64,000 nt of DNA from an uncultured Anaerotruncus sp. (GCA_944385965.1 CALWZG010000042.1:1-64000), one strand, 5' to 3'; numbered from the stretch's first letter, positions 1 through 8,240 are shown. The notes: a model not told the origin generated them from the sequence alone. Numbers and translations are program-made.

Positions 1-47
1 GACTGAAAATCCTCGTGTCGTTGGTTCGATTCCGACCGAAGGCACCA
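1..47 (+). tRNA. tRNA-Phe(GAA), 5' end cut by window edge
   Basis: The 3' half of a tRNA is visible. The anticodon loop CTGAAAA gives anticodon GAA, followed by a variable region, a T-arm with GGTTCGATTCC and an encoded CCA at 45-47. The 5' half lies outside the window. It sits 3 bases before tRNA-Gly, so both are probably co-transcribed. Confidence 0.9.
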
Positions 48-50
48 TAT

Positions 51-126
51 GCGGGTTTAGCTCATCTGGTAGAGCGCCACCTTGCCAAGGTGGAGGTAGC
101 GAGTTCGAGCCTCGTAACCCGCTCCA
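51..126 (+). tRNA. tRNA-Gly(GCC)
   Basis: This is a complete cloverleaf. The acceptor GCGGGTT pairs with AACCCGC, the anticodon stem CACCT/AGGTG encloses a loop with anticodon GCC, the T-arm is GAGTTCGAGCCTC, the discriminator is T, and CCA is encoded at 124-126. It is the last tRNA of a short cluster and is followed directly by an intrinsic terminator. Its 3' end is duplicated at 249-321. Confidence 0.95.
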
Positions 127-170
127 AAAGAAAGCGTGAGACCAAAACGGTCCCACGCTTTTTCGTTTTA
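98..170 (+). repeat. 73-bp direct repeat, copy 1 (tRNA-Gly 3' end plus terminator)
   Basis: The stretch from the variable loop of tRNA-Gly through its terminator recurs without a mismatch at 249-321. A repeat made of a tRNA 3' end is the usual shape of an integrase attachment site. Copy 1 is part of the intact tRNA gene. Confidence 0.9.
131..165 (+). terminator. Intrinsic terminator of the tRNA cluster
   Basis: The arms AAAGCGTGAGACC and GGTCCCACGCTTT enclose an AAAAC loop and are followed by a T run. The hairpin starts four bases after the CCA of tRNA-Gly. Confidence 0.85.
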
Positions 171-248
171 CCCACAAGCTACCTCCACCGTTTTTCAATC
201 AGGAGGTTTCCCGGGCCCCCACGAAAGCAGCGCTTTCGTGGGGTGGGC

Positions 249-321
249 AGCGAGTTCGAGCCTCGTAACCCGCTCCAAAAGAAAGCGTGAGACCAAAACG
301 GTCCCACGCTTTTTCGTTTTA
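249..321 (+). repeat. 73-bp direct repeat, copy 2 (tRNA fragment plus terminator)
   Basis: This copy is identical to 98-170 but lacks the tRNA 5' half, so it is not a functional tRNA. Its last three bases (319-321) are the stop codon of the convergent DUF2798 gene, and its hairpin (about 282-316), read on the minus strand, terminates that gene. The 78 bp between copies carry an 11-bp-stem hairpin (about 217-243) and a 12-base inverted match (178-189) to tRNA-Gly 89-100. No integrase is present. Confidence 0.9.
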
Positions 322-789
322 TCCAGCCAGTTGCTTTGAAAATAATTTACGAAACAAAAAGCGCACCAAAGGACCCGCAAAGAAAATTTGCCAGCAGAGA
401 GCCATTGGAAAGTTTTTAGCGGCGGTTTCCAACCAAATTGAAAAAAATTGAGTACCTGGATGTTTAAACAGAAGGGTAGCGACAGCACTCATCATAGGAC
501 ACATCATACAGACAGTAAAGGCCGAAATACTGAGAATAACGAAGATTGGTTTATCCTCTCCAGGTGTAACAATGCGGAAGGCTAGCTTTTGCGCGATTGG
601 ACCCGCAATTAATTTTTCCAAAAAGATGACAATAGCTCCCATCAGAGCTAAATCTCGAAATACAAGCAGAAACATCTCATTGGTTAACCCTCCGCCTTCC
701 AAGGCTAGGTTGTATAACTCCATCCCATAAACCATTGTAATTGCCATCAGGAGGGTGAAAATTGCTTCTTGAAACTTTGTTTTTGGCAT
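319..789 (-). CDS. DUF2798 family membrane protein
   Basis: This 156-residue protein begins MPKTKFQEAIFTLLMA and has four hydrophobic segments (about residues 8-28, 42-65, 80-105, 118-145). The start, with a conserved MVYGME segment and paired helices, matches the DUF2798 family of small bacterial membrane proteins of unknown function. An AAAGGA site lies about 13 bases before the ATG. The gene follows the OPT transporter on the same strand, separated by a strong hairpin, so it is probably expressed partly by read-through or from its own promoter. Its stop codon and terminator lie inside the duplicated tRNA-Gly segment, which is unusual. No biochemical role is known. Confidence 0.8.
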   Translation of the reverse strand: MPKTKFQEAIFTLLMAITMVYGMELYNLALEGGGLTNEMFLLVFRDLALMGAIVIFLEKLIAGPIAQKLAFRIVTPGEDKPIFVILSISAFTVCMMCPMMSAVATLLFKHPGTQFFSIWLETAAKNFPMALCWQIFFAGPLVRFLFRKLFSKQLAG

Positions 790-825
790 TTTACATACAC
801 ATTCCTTTCTTTAAATCACAAAAAT

Positions 826-873
826 AACGCGCGGTTAGAAAACAACTGGACTTACGTTTTCTAACCGCGCGTT
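826..873 (-). terminator. Intrinsic terminator after the OPT gene
   Basis: Perfect 18-bp arms (826-843 and 856-873, core ACGCGCGGTTAG) enclose a 12-base loop. On the minus strand they are followed by TTATTTTTG. The hairpin separates the OPT transporter from DUF2798. Confidence 0.85.
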
Positions 874-906
874 GTTATAGATAAGATAGATTATTTTAGG
901 GACCGC

Positions 907-2817
907 TTAACCGATACGGTCATTTTTGCGCCAGATGGAGAACCACAAAACAGATAACGCCATAAGCACAAATAAAGCTAAGGAACCCCATTCTCCCAGG
1001 AAGAACCGCCCAGAAAAATCAATGTATTGAATCATAGGGATTCCATTTGGCTGGAAAATATTGAGAGCTGCCAGCAGAAGCACCATCAACCCTTCTCCAG
1101 CGATTAAACCGGAAGCGTAAAGCATCCCACTGGCTAAAACATCTTGTTTTTCTTCTGTGGAATGAGTGCGATGACGCTCCACCAACCAGCGAATGAATCC
1201 ACCAACCATAATGGGCAGGGTTAAGTGAATTGGCAGATAGATACCCATAGCGAAGGGCATAATGGGCATCCCGGTCAAAAAGGCAATTAAAGCGATGCCC
1301 ATACCAGCGAATACCAATGACCAAGGTAAGGTGTTGGTCATAACTCCTTCGACCACCAGCTTCATCAAAGTAGCTTGGGGAGCGGGCATATCTGGAGACC
1401 CAAATCCCCAAATATGGTTAAACATATATAAAACAAGTCCAATACTCAAGGAGGACACCAATACGCCAATCAACTCGCCGATTTGCTGTTTCATGGGGGT
1501 AGCCCCCAAAATAAAACCAGTTTTTAAATCCTGAGAAGTATCTCCAGCGATAGCAACTACAATACAAATGACGGAACTGATGGCTACCGCTCCCTTCATT
1601 CCGCTGGGACCAGTATCGCCTGTCCATTTCAGCAGAAGAGTGGAAAAAATAAGGACAGTGACGGTCATACCGGAAATCAGGTTATTGGATGAACCTACCA
1701 ATCCCACTGTACGAGCTGAAACCGTGGCGAAAAAGAATCCAAAAACGGCAATGAGAACGGAGCCCAAAGGAGAAACTGGAACAGCTGGCGCCAGCCATAG
1801 AACTAAGATAATCGCCATAATTCCCGCCCAGATAATTTGGTTAGGAATATCAGTATCTGTGCGGAGATGGCTCTTGGTGGCAGGCATACTGTAACCTCGC
1901 AGAACACGGAAAAAATTTCCGAAAACAACGGGAGTGGCTTTCACAAGGCTAATAATACCAGCTACAGCGATGGCTCCAGCCCCTATATATTTGATGTAGT
2001 TATCCCAGATGGCGAAGGAATCCATAGTGGAAATGGAAACTGTGGCCGGATAAATCACTGTTTCCGCTCCAAACAGGGAGGTAAGAGGCATGAGAATCAG
2101 CCAGCTTAAAGCGCTGCCAGCCAGGATAAAGGTAGCAACCTTAGAGCCGCAGAGATATCCCACCCCTAACAGGGCAGGCATCACATCCATTCCGATACCA
2201 GCGCCCTTATACATCGTAATTTCTGTATGAACCCGGGTTGGGAAAATACGAAACCCATCGGTCAGCAGTTTACAAACCGCCGCGATGCCCAAACCGTTGA
2301 GTACCACAGAAGCTTTTGAGCCGCCCTCCTCACCAGCCAGAAGTACCTCAGAGCAAGCGGTTCCCTCTGGATAAGGAAGGGTTCCGTGCTCCTCCACAAT
2401 CAAGGCACGTCTCAAAGGAATCATAAACAGAACGCCCAAAGCCCCGCCGCAGAAGGCAATCAAAGCAATTTCCAGCAGGGAGGGCCAAGGCAGACCCCAT
2501 TCCTGCATCAGCATAAACATGGCAGGGAGGGTAAAAATCGCTCCGGTTGCCACCGATTCGCCGGCCGAACCAATGGTCTGAACCATGTTATTTTCCAGGA
2601 TGGAATCTTTTTTCAGAATCATTCGGATAATTCCCATAGACAAAACTGCCGCTGGGATGGAGGCTGCCACTGTCATGCCTACCCGCAATCCAAGGTAAGC
2701 GTTGGCCGCTCCAAAGACTACTGAAAGAATTCCTCCCAGAATCACTGAGGTGATGGTAAATTCCTGAACATTCTTTTCAGGGGGGATAAATGGTTTAATA
2801 GGTGTATTCTCTTTCAT
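907..2817 (-). CDS. OPT family oligopeptide transporter
   Basis: This 636-residue, very hydrophobic protein has some 14 or more membrane segments and the length of the bacterial oligopeptide transporter (OPT/YSL) family, which takes up small peptides or metal-chelator complexes with protons. Supporting features are the N-terminal FGAANAYLGLRVGMTVAASIP segment, the conserved cytoplasmic ALIVEEHGTLPYPEGTA loop (about residues 137-154), and the later GDTSQDLKTGFILGATP motif (about 425-442). The ATG follows an AAAGGGAAATGCGAC ribosome site. A plausible promoter lies at 2856-2884 and a terminator at 826-873, so it is probably a single-gene unit. The substrate cannot be read from the sequence. Confidence 0.92.
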   Translation of the reverse strand: MKENTPIKPFIPPEKNVQEFTITSVILGGILSVVFGAANAYLGLRVGMTVAASIPAAVLSMGIIRMILKKDSILENNMVQTIGSAGESVATGAIFTLPAMFMLMQEWGLPWPSLLEIALIAFCGGALGVLFMIPLRRALIVEEHGTLPYPEGTACSEVLLAGEEGGSKASVVLNGLGIAAVCKLLTDGFRIFPTRVHTEITMYKGAGIGMDVMPALLGVGYLCGSKVATFILAGSALSWLILMPLTSLFGAETVIYPATVSISTMDSFAIWDNYIKYIGAGAIAVAGIISLVKATPVVFGNFFRVLRGYSMPATKSHLRTDTDIPNQIIWAGIMAIILVLWLAPAVPVSPLGSVLIAVFGFFFATVSARTVGLVGSSNNLISGMTVTVLIFSTLLLKWTGDTGPSGMKGAVAISSVICIVVAIAGDTSQDLKTGFILGATPMKQQIGELIGVLVSSLSIGLVLYMFNHIWGFGSPDMPAPQATLMKLVVEGVMTNTLPWSLVFAGMGIALIAFLTGMPIMPFAMGIYLPIHLTLPIMVGGFIRWLVERHRTHSTEEKQDVLASGMLYASGLIAGEGLMVLLLAALNIFQPNGIPMIQYIDFSGRFFLGEWGSLALFVLMALSVLWFSIWRKNDRIG

Positions 2818-2855
2818 GTCGCATTTCCCTTTCTAATGCAAAAACATTCCTTACC

Positions 2856-2884
2856 ATTATAGCATATTTTCAATTTTATTTCCA
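2856..2884 (-). promoter_or_regulatory. Promoter of the OPT gene
   Basis: Read on the minus strand, TGGAAA and a perfect TATAAT are separated by 17 bases, about 40 bases before the OPT start codon. The -35 box is a weak match. Confidence 0.5.
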
Positions 2885-2995
2885 GCGGTTCCACAAAATT
2901 CCCTTTTTTCAATATGAATATCCAAGGGGAACTTATGGGAAAAGAGTATTTTATGAAGCCAAGCCTACACTCTTTCGGTTAGTTAGATAAAAAAA

Positions 2996-3040
2996 CAGGT
3001 CTCGATTTGGTCTATGCCAAAACGAAACCCGTCTCTTTGT
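2996..3040 (-). terminator. Terminator of the O-acylation operon
   Basis: On the minus strand an imperfect hairpin with a TTTTGG/CCAAA core and flanking GACGGG/CCTGT pairing ends in a run of T, two bases after the stop codon of the DctP-like gene. Confidence 0.65.
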
Positions 3041-3041
3041 T

Positions 3042-4118
3042 TTACACACTGTAATTCTGAATCATACTATACAGTTTGCTATCAAAATATTTATCAAGGT
3101 GGTAGAAAGCGTTGTCACCATTATTTCCCTCATAAATCAAAAGAGCCACATCCTGACGTTCTAAGAGGGTAACTTGAAGATCTCGCTGGGCCAGAAGTTC
3201 CTCAAATTCCCGCTTTTGGTCTTCACGCTGGCTGTTGATGGCAGCCAGCAGCCAGGCCGTTCCCTCAGCAAGCCAAGCCCGTTCCAAATCCGAAAGCTTA
3301 GATAAAGCCTGTTTATTTCCCACCAGCCATAAAGGGCTGATATCATGGCCACCACTGGTGACAAACAGGGATTCTTCAGAGGCGGCTATTAAAGAGGACG
3401 CCTCTTCCAAGGAAGCTTCCACAGTATCCACACGAACACGGCGGTCGGGCTGGCTCAAATCCTCTGGAAGGATTTCCACACTCTCTCCCAGCATGGAGGC
3501 CACGGAAGACTGGGTGTAAGGCAATACTGTGGCGCCTAGAGCTTCGCACATAGAAACTTTGGTTGTATTGTCCGCTCTCAGCGCCATAACCCGTCCTTGA
3601 AATTGGTCGGCAGTACGCAGCTCCCGAGTGCTGACAAAAACATCCTCACAATTTCCAAAGGCCGCTAATGGAAGGATTCCAGTTTCCTCCAAAGCGTTTT
3701 CCAGCCTGCTAAGGATTTCTTCAGAGTTTAAAGCCATTTCCATATGGTTGCAGTCATCGTAAAGGAACGGAAGGTCCAGCATGGAAAATACCTCATTGGC
3801 CTGGGCCAATTGAAGGGTCGTTAAAACCGCCAGTTGGGTGGATTCGGAAAGGGTAGTGTGGGTGGGGGCGCCAATTTCCACATGAATCAACAGGCGATGG
3901 TTGGAAAGCCGCTCTATATAGTCCGCAAAAGCATCCAGCTGCTCTACCGTTTCAAGAGGGAGGGAGGCTCCTACCTCAAGGCGCAGCACAGTGGAAAGAG
4001 GCTGGGCCAGGATGGCATAGTTCTTTTTGGGAGTTTGGGAGGAACAGCCGCCCCATGTAATCAGCAGAGCCAGCAGTCCCGCCAGCGTCCGCAGTTTTTT
4101 ATAAATCACCCTCATCAT
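3042..4118 (-). CDS. DctP-like solute-binding lipoprotein in O-acylation operon
   Basis: This is a 358-residue secreted protein with a signal peptide and a lipobox-like WGGCSS (cysteine near residue 25). The middle resembles TRAP-type periplasmic binding proteins (DctP family): a DLPFLYDD segment near residue 117, then LPLAAFGNCEDVFVSTRELR and a FQGRVMALRAD stretch, where DctP proteins carry the ligand-binding arginine. No TRAP permease is near it. The gene overlaps the end of the DHHW gene by 20 bases and is the last gene of the MBOAT-DHHW operon, so it probably works on the cell surface with that system. It may bind an acyl donor or a glycan fragment rather than serve transport. The family assignment is fairly firm; the role is inference. 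Confidence 0.7.
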   Translation of the reverse strand: MMRVIYKKLRTLAGLLALLITWGGCSSQTPKKNYAILAQPLSTVLRLEVGASLPLETVEQLDAFADYIERLSNHRLLIHVEIGAPTHTTLSESTQLAVLTTLQLAQANEVFSMLDLPFLYDDCNHMEMALNSEEILSRLENALEETGILPLAAFGNCEDVFVSTRELRTADQFQGRVMALRADNTTKVSMCEALGATVLPYTQSSVASMLGESVEILPEDLSQPDRRVRVDTVEASLEEASSLIAASEESLFVTSGGHDISPLWLVGNKQALSKLSDLERAWLAEGTAWLLAAINSQREDQKREFEELLAQRDLQVTLLERQDVALLIYEGNNGDNAFYHLDKYFDSKLYSMIQNYSV

Positions 4119-5739
4119 CCTCGTTCTCCGATTCCACCTTCACCTGCTTCATCTCTTTGCGCTGAGGATGCTGGCTTTCCTCCTGAGAGGAGGACTCCTC
4201 CGCAGGCTCAGAAGCCGCTGGCTCCTGAGGAGCGGGTTGATCGTATTGGAATACCTGGTGACGCATCCCATCGATTTTCTGAATGTGGTAGGGGGTGCAG
4301 GCGGCGAAGCTGTTGTTGGCAAAGATAAGCTCCTGGATACCGTTCTGCTTGATAAAATCAATGAGAGACAGCTGGAAATACCGCTGGTCCACAATATAAA
4401 CTTCCTCATAATTGTTGATGAGGAAGGGCGCAAAAGCGTTTCCAAAGGATTCCTTCACCACAAGGATTTTCTTGCCGTTTTGCAGGTCTGTTTTCACCGA
4501 GATTAAGGGGAAATCCCCATGGAGGAATACCGAATAACTGTTGGGGCTTTGGGCGTATTCTCCCCACAGGGTATGGGGAATCCCAGTGTAAGGCGCTCCC
4601 CGGTCATAGCGCAGGGCGGTGTATTGCCGAGGAAAGATATAATAATCCACATAATCAGGATTTTTCAGCAGGGTGCTGTCCTGGGTTTGAGCGTACATAG
4701 TTCCGATGAAATCGGTGAGCCTGCGGGTCTCGCAATCCTCCAGCCGGACCGGCTCCAATCCAGCGGTCTCACAGAAGGCAGTATAGGCGTAGTAGGCTCC
4801 TAAGCCGGTCCAGTGGTGGTCGGTTCGGAAATAGAGGTATTCGTCGGTGTGCTGGGCAATTTTGGAAAGGGCGTCCACCCGCTTGATGGACGGGTCCAGA
4901 TAGGAATAGATGTAGTCGATGGTTTCCTTTTGGGATTGGGTCAGGCTGCGATATTTCTCAGGGACGTAAAACTCAATGGCGGTGGGGATAATCATGTCAT
5001 AAATCTGCACATCCGGCAGCTCCTGGTGATAGGTATTCAGGACATCCGCATACCACCGGCCGCTTTCATGGCTGCCCCCAAATAAGGACATAGCCATCCC
5101 GTTATAAACAAAGGAGCCATTGCTCAGCTCGGTAGGCTCTCCCACCGGTTCTTCAGGCTGAGGCTGGGAGGAAACGCTTTCCTCCTGAGAAGAGGAGGCG
5201 GAAGGCAGCTGCTCCGTCTGAGACTGAGGCGGCTGCGAGGAGGCCGATGGGACACTGGAGGAAGGCGCACTGACACTGGGAACCGAAGATGCGCTTAGCT
5301 GGTCCGCCGGAATATCCTGAACCTCCCCGCCAGTGGATTGGATAATCCGCACATCGTCCAAACGCAGGCCGTTGGATTCATCCAGTACAGCGGACAGCCC
5401 CACAAAAGCATCCCGGAAGGGAAAGGTATCGGCGTACCATACCCCAACCTGTTGGGTGAAGTCGCCGGAAAACAGGCTTTCCCATGTGAATTTCGGAAAT
5501 GGGGTCAGCTCTCGTTTTTCCAACTTGGAGACAAGGGGTTTTTCCATCAGGAGGGCGCCGCAGAAGAACAGCCCCAGAGTGAACAAAATCACCATAATGT
5601 GAAAAGCAGATAAGCGGTTCACCCGCTCTGAGGCCAGCTTTCCCTGGATACGGGCATAGTCGGTTTCCCTTTGCTGTTCCAAGGATTCCTGGGAGGCTTG
5701 ATTGGGAAGTTCGTAGCGATAGCGGATATATTTTTTCAA
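4099..5739 (-). CDS. DHHW family protein (AlgJ/AlgX-like acyltransferase partner)
   Basis: This 546-residue protein has a cytoplasmic head, one membrane helix (about residues 46-66) and an extracellular domain. The motif FRTDHHWTGLGAYYAY near residue 305 defines the DHHW family, related to the SGNH-like AlgJ/AlgX proteins that move acetyl groups delivered by MBOAT proteins onto exopolysaccharides. A Ser/Pro/Gln-rich linker of about 55 residues (near 149-205) is inserted before the catalytic region, and the C-terminus is an acidic, Ser/Glu-rich tail. The start is TTG, chosen because AAGGAGG lies 8 bases upstream; no in-frame ATG fits better. It follows the MBOAT gene by 13 bases and overlaps the next gene. 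The acceptor glycan is unknown. Confidence 0.85.
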   Translation of the reverse strand: MKKYIRYRYELPNQASQESLEQQRETDYARIQGKLASERVNRLSAFHIMVILFTLGLFFCGALLMEKPLVSKLEKRELTPFPKFTWESLFSGDFTQQVGVWYADTFPFRDAFVGLSAVLDESNGLRLDDVRIIQSTGGEVQDIPADQLSASSVPSVSAPSSSVPSASSQPPQSQTEQLPSASSSQEESVSSQPQPEEPVGEPTELSNGSFVYNGMAMSLFGGSHESGRWYADVLNTYHQELPDVQIYDMIIPTAIEFYVPEKYRSLTQSQKETIDYIYSYLDPSIKRVDALSKIAQHTDEYLYFRTDHHWTGLGAYYAYTAFCETAGLEPVRLEDCETRRLTDFIGTMYAQTQDSTLLKNPDYVDYYIFPRQYTALRYDRGAPYTGIPHTLWGEYAQSPNSYSVFLHGDFPLISVKTDLQNGKKILVVKESFGNAFAPFLINNYEEVYIVDQRYFQLSLIDFIKQNGIQELIFANNSFAACTPYHIQKIDGMRHQVFQYDQPAPQEPAASEPAEESSSQEESQHPQRKEMKQVKVESENEDDEGDL

Positions 5740-5752
5740 TCAAAACGCCTCC

Positions 5753-7162
5753 TTAAAACCGGTAGTAGAGAAAAGGGTTGTAGCTTTGTCCCACCAGTTT
5801 GGCGGTAGAAAGCAGCAGCAGCGTCAAATTCAGGACAGGCTGACAGCAAAGCAGGGTGGACACCGCTCCAGGGGAAAGGACTTTGCCAACCCACTCTTTG
5901 AACATCCGAACCAGCGGGAGACAGAACAGCAGGGCTACTGCCAGCCAAAAGCAATGGTTCACCAGGGTGATACTCAGCCGGCTGTCCCATAGGGGGTTGC
6001 CGCTAAGCCCCAGCATCACCCGCAGGTAAGCTCCCAGCTTTCCAAGGTCGGTAAAATAGAAGATGGTCCATCCAATTACCGCCAAAATCAGCAGGTACAC
6101 ATGTCCCACCAAACCGGGCAGAGCTTTCAGCAGACGCAGCAGGAAAAGCTTCTCAATGAGGATGAAGGCTCCGAAGTAAAGCCCCCAGAAGATAAAATTC
6201 CAGCTGGCCCCATGCCAGAAGCCGGTCAGGAACCAGACCACCACCAGGTTCAGCCATTGGTGCTTACGGTTGCCGCCCAAGGGGATGTACACGTAGTCCC
6301 GGAAGAAGCTGCCCAGGGAGATGTGCCATCTGCGCCAGAACTCGGTAGCGGATTTGGCGATATAGGGGTAGTTGAAGTTTTCCTTGTAATGGAAGCCGAA
6401 CATCCGCCCCAAGCCAATGGCCATGTCGGAATATCCGGAGAAGTCATAGTAAATCTGAATGGAAAACAAGAGAGCCCCTGCCCAGGCCCCTCCCACCGAC
6501 AGGGAAGCGGCATTGGCGTCCAAATATTGGGAGGACAAGGCCCCAGCCGTATTGGCAATCAGAACTTTTTTGGAAAGGCCAAACAACATTCTGGTAAGGC
6601 CCTCCGAAAATTCGGCAGCGGTGGTTTTGCGGCTTTGGATTTCCCGGGCCACATCGGCGTAGCGGACCACAGGTCCGGCCACCAGCTGATGATACATGGA
6701 AAGGTACAAAAGATACCAGGCAGGATTTTTTTGAGGCTCCACATCCCCCCGGTAAACGTCCACTACATAGGAGATGGTTTGGAAGGTGTAAAAGGAGATA
6801 CCAATAGGCAGGGTGAACTGGGGCACAGGAAGGCTCAAGCCGGTCAGCGCGTTGAGGTTGGTGACGAAGAAGCCGCTGTATTTAAAGGTGAACAGAATCC
6901 CTAAATCCACCGCCAGGGACATGCACAGGGAGGCACGAGCAATCCAAGTTCCCCGGTACCGATGGATAATACGGCCATGGCAGTAATCCAACATGGCGGA
7001 GGTGAGCAGAAGCAGAAACCAGACCGGCTCTCCCCAAGCGTAGAACAGAAATGAAAACCCTACCAGCACCACATTGCGGTAAACCAGGTTTTTGCTTATA
7101 AAATAGAACAATAAGTTCAGCGGCAGAAACAGATAAATAAAAAATAAATCAGCAAAAATCAT
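5753..7162 (-). CDS. MBOAT family O-acyltransferase (AlgI-like)
   Basis: This 469-residue polytopic membrane protein contains the MBOAT signature GFWHGASWNFIFWGLYFG near residue 317, including the invariant histidine, and the RRWHISLGSFFRDYVYIPLGG segment. AlgI/PatA-type MBOAT proteins carry an acyl group, usually acetyl, across the membrane for O-acylation of surface polysaccharides or teichoic acids. It is the first gene of a three-gene operon with a DHHW protein and a lipoprotein. Between 7163 and 7260 the leader carries a small TTGCCC/GGGCAA hairpin and several extra AGGAGG-like motifs; a TATAAT on the minus strand (7252-7257) is the best -10 candidate. Confidence 0.93.
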   Translation of the reverse strand: MIFADLFFIYLFLPLNLLFYFISKNLVYRNVVLVGFSFLFYAWGEPVWFLLLLTSAMLDYCHGRIIHRYRGTWIARASLCMSLAVDLGILFTFKYSGFFVTNLNALTGLSLPVPQFTLPIGISFYTFQTISYVVDVYRGDVEPQKNPAWYLLYLSMYHQLVAGPVVRYADVAREIQSRKTTAAEFSEGLTRMLFGLSKKVLIANTAGALSSQYLDANAASLSVGGAWAGALLFSIQIYYDFSGYSDMAIGLGRMFGFHYKENFNYPYIAKSATEFWRRWHISLGSFFRDYVYIPLGGNRKHQWLNLVVVWFLTGFWHGASWNFIFWGLYFGAFILIEKLFLLRLLKALPGLVGHVYLLILAVIGWTIFYFTDLGKLGAYLRVMLGLSGNPLWDSRLSITLVNHCFWLAVALLFCLPLVRMFKEWVGKVLSPGAVSTLLCCQPVLNLTLLLLSTAKLVGQSYNPFLYYRF

Positions 7163-7366
7163 CCTAAAGCTGTTGCCCTGATGGGCAAGTCCCTCCTATC
7201 CTCCTAAATACACCCTTCTCCTCCTAAATGGGTTTTGCCCCATATTTTTCTATTATACACAATTCCATTGGAATAATAAAGACTAAATCCATTTCCGGGC
7301 CAAAAAATTTGGCTATTGCAAAGGGCTTTTGAAAGGGGGATTTTCCCGTTGGCAAGCGGCTTTTTA

Positions 7367-7395
7367 TTGACGGGGAGAAACAAATGCGGTATAAT
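7367..7395 (+). promoter_or_regulatory. Strong promoter before the cofE-like/ackA operon
   Basis: TTGACG (7367-7372) and a perfect TATAAT (7390-7395) are separated by 17 bases. The predicted transcript starts near 7402, about 107 bases before the first gene. Confidence 0.8.
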
Positions 7396-7408
7396 TGTGA
7401 GGTAAACC

Positions 7409-7437
7409 TGGAGGCCAAAAGGCCCTCCATTGTTTTT
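7409..7437 (+). terminator. Promoter-proximal terminator-like hairpin
   Basis: TGGAGGCC and GGCCCTCCA pair around AAAA with one bulged base and are followed by TTGTTTTTTT. It begins only about 8 bases after the predicted transcription start, so it would stop most transcripts at once unless it is regulated. It may instead be the terminator of a very short RNA. Confidence 0.65.
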
Positions 7438-7508
7438 TTCGCTTTTAGCGGGAAAACTATTCCAGCGGAGTGCTTCCTCCAGATTCAGATTAAGGCAGGG
7501 ATTGTAGA

Positions 7509-8240
7509 ATGTCAGAATTGGAAAACGGTGCCCCAGAGCAGCCGGAACAGGGTTACGTGGTGAACCCGGAGAAAAATGAAACCATTACGGTGGATGGGGT
7601 GACCTATCGCCGTTTGTGCATCAAAACCCATGTTATCACCGACCAGGACGATATTTGTCAGGTGGTGGAAAAATATGCCGCCCCTCTGGTTCAGGAAGGG
7701 GATATTATTTTTATTACAGAAAAAGCGGTGGCCTGTACCCAGAAGCGAGCCATCCCTTTGAAAGACATCCATCCCCGGCCGCTGGCCCGGTTTTTAAGCA
7801 GGTTTGTACTGCGGACCCCTTATGGCATCGGGCTGGCTATGCCGGAAACCATGGAAATGGCTTTGCAGGAATGCGGCACCATTCGAATCCTGTTTGCGGC
7901 CGCAGTTTCGGCGGTAGGCAAGCTGTTTGGCATCCGGGGCTGGTTTTATAACATTGCTGGCTATAAGGCCAGAAGTATTGACGGCCCATGTGATTTTACC
8001 CTCCCCCCATATAACCATTATGTGGTATTGGGGCCGGACAAGCCGGATGAGGTTGCCCGGGAGATTTCCCAAAAGGTGAAGACCCCTGTGGCCATCACCG
8101 ATATCAACGATTTGGAGGGCCAAATTTTAGGAACCTCGGACAAGTCCATGGACAGGGCTTTGCTGTGTAAAATCCTGAAGGATAATCCGCTGGGACAGTG
8201 CAGTGAGCAGACCCCTATGGGAATCATCCGAAAAGTTTAA
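7509..8240 (+). CDS. Coenzyme F420-0:L-glutamate ligase-like protein (CofE family)
   Basis: This 243-residue protein resembles the CofE fold: a GDIIFITEKAVACTQKRAIPL segment near residue 64, a GTIRILFAAAVSAVGKLFGIRGWFYNIAG stretch, and an aspartate-rich ITDINDLEGQ near residue 200, which in CofE proteins helps bind metal and GTP. True CofE adds glutamate to coenzyme F420. No other F420 gene is visible and gut clostridia generally lack F420, so the substrate here is probably something else. It is followed 26 bases later by acetate kinase and probably shares its transcript. The ribosome site is weak (GGCAGGGATTGTAGA). Confidence 0.75.
   Translation: MSELENGAPEQPEQGYVVNPEKNETITVDGVTYRRLCIKTHVITDQDDICQVVEKYAAPLVQEGDIIFITEKAVACTQKRAIPLKDIHPRPLARFLSRFVLRTPYGIGLAMPETMEMALQECGTIRILFAAAVSAVGKLFGIRGWFYNIAGYKARSIDGPCDFTLPPYNHYVVLGPDKPDEVAREISQKVKTPVAITDINDLEGQILGTSDKSMDRALLCKILKDNPLGQCSEQTPMGIIRKV

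Noticed and set aside
249-321. A second tRNA-Gly gene
   Set aside because: Only the 3' part and the terminator are present; there is no 5' acceptor strand, D-arm or anticodon.
7509-8240. Evidence that the organism makes coenzyme F420
   Set aside because: One CofE-like gene without cofC, cofD, cofG or cofH nearby is not enough, and such orphans are seen in bacteria that lack F420.
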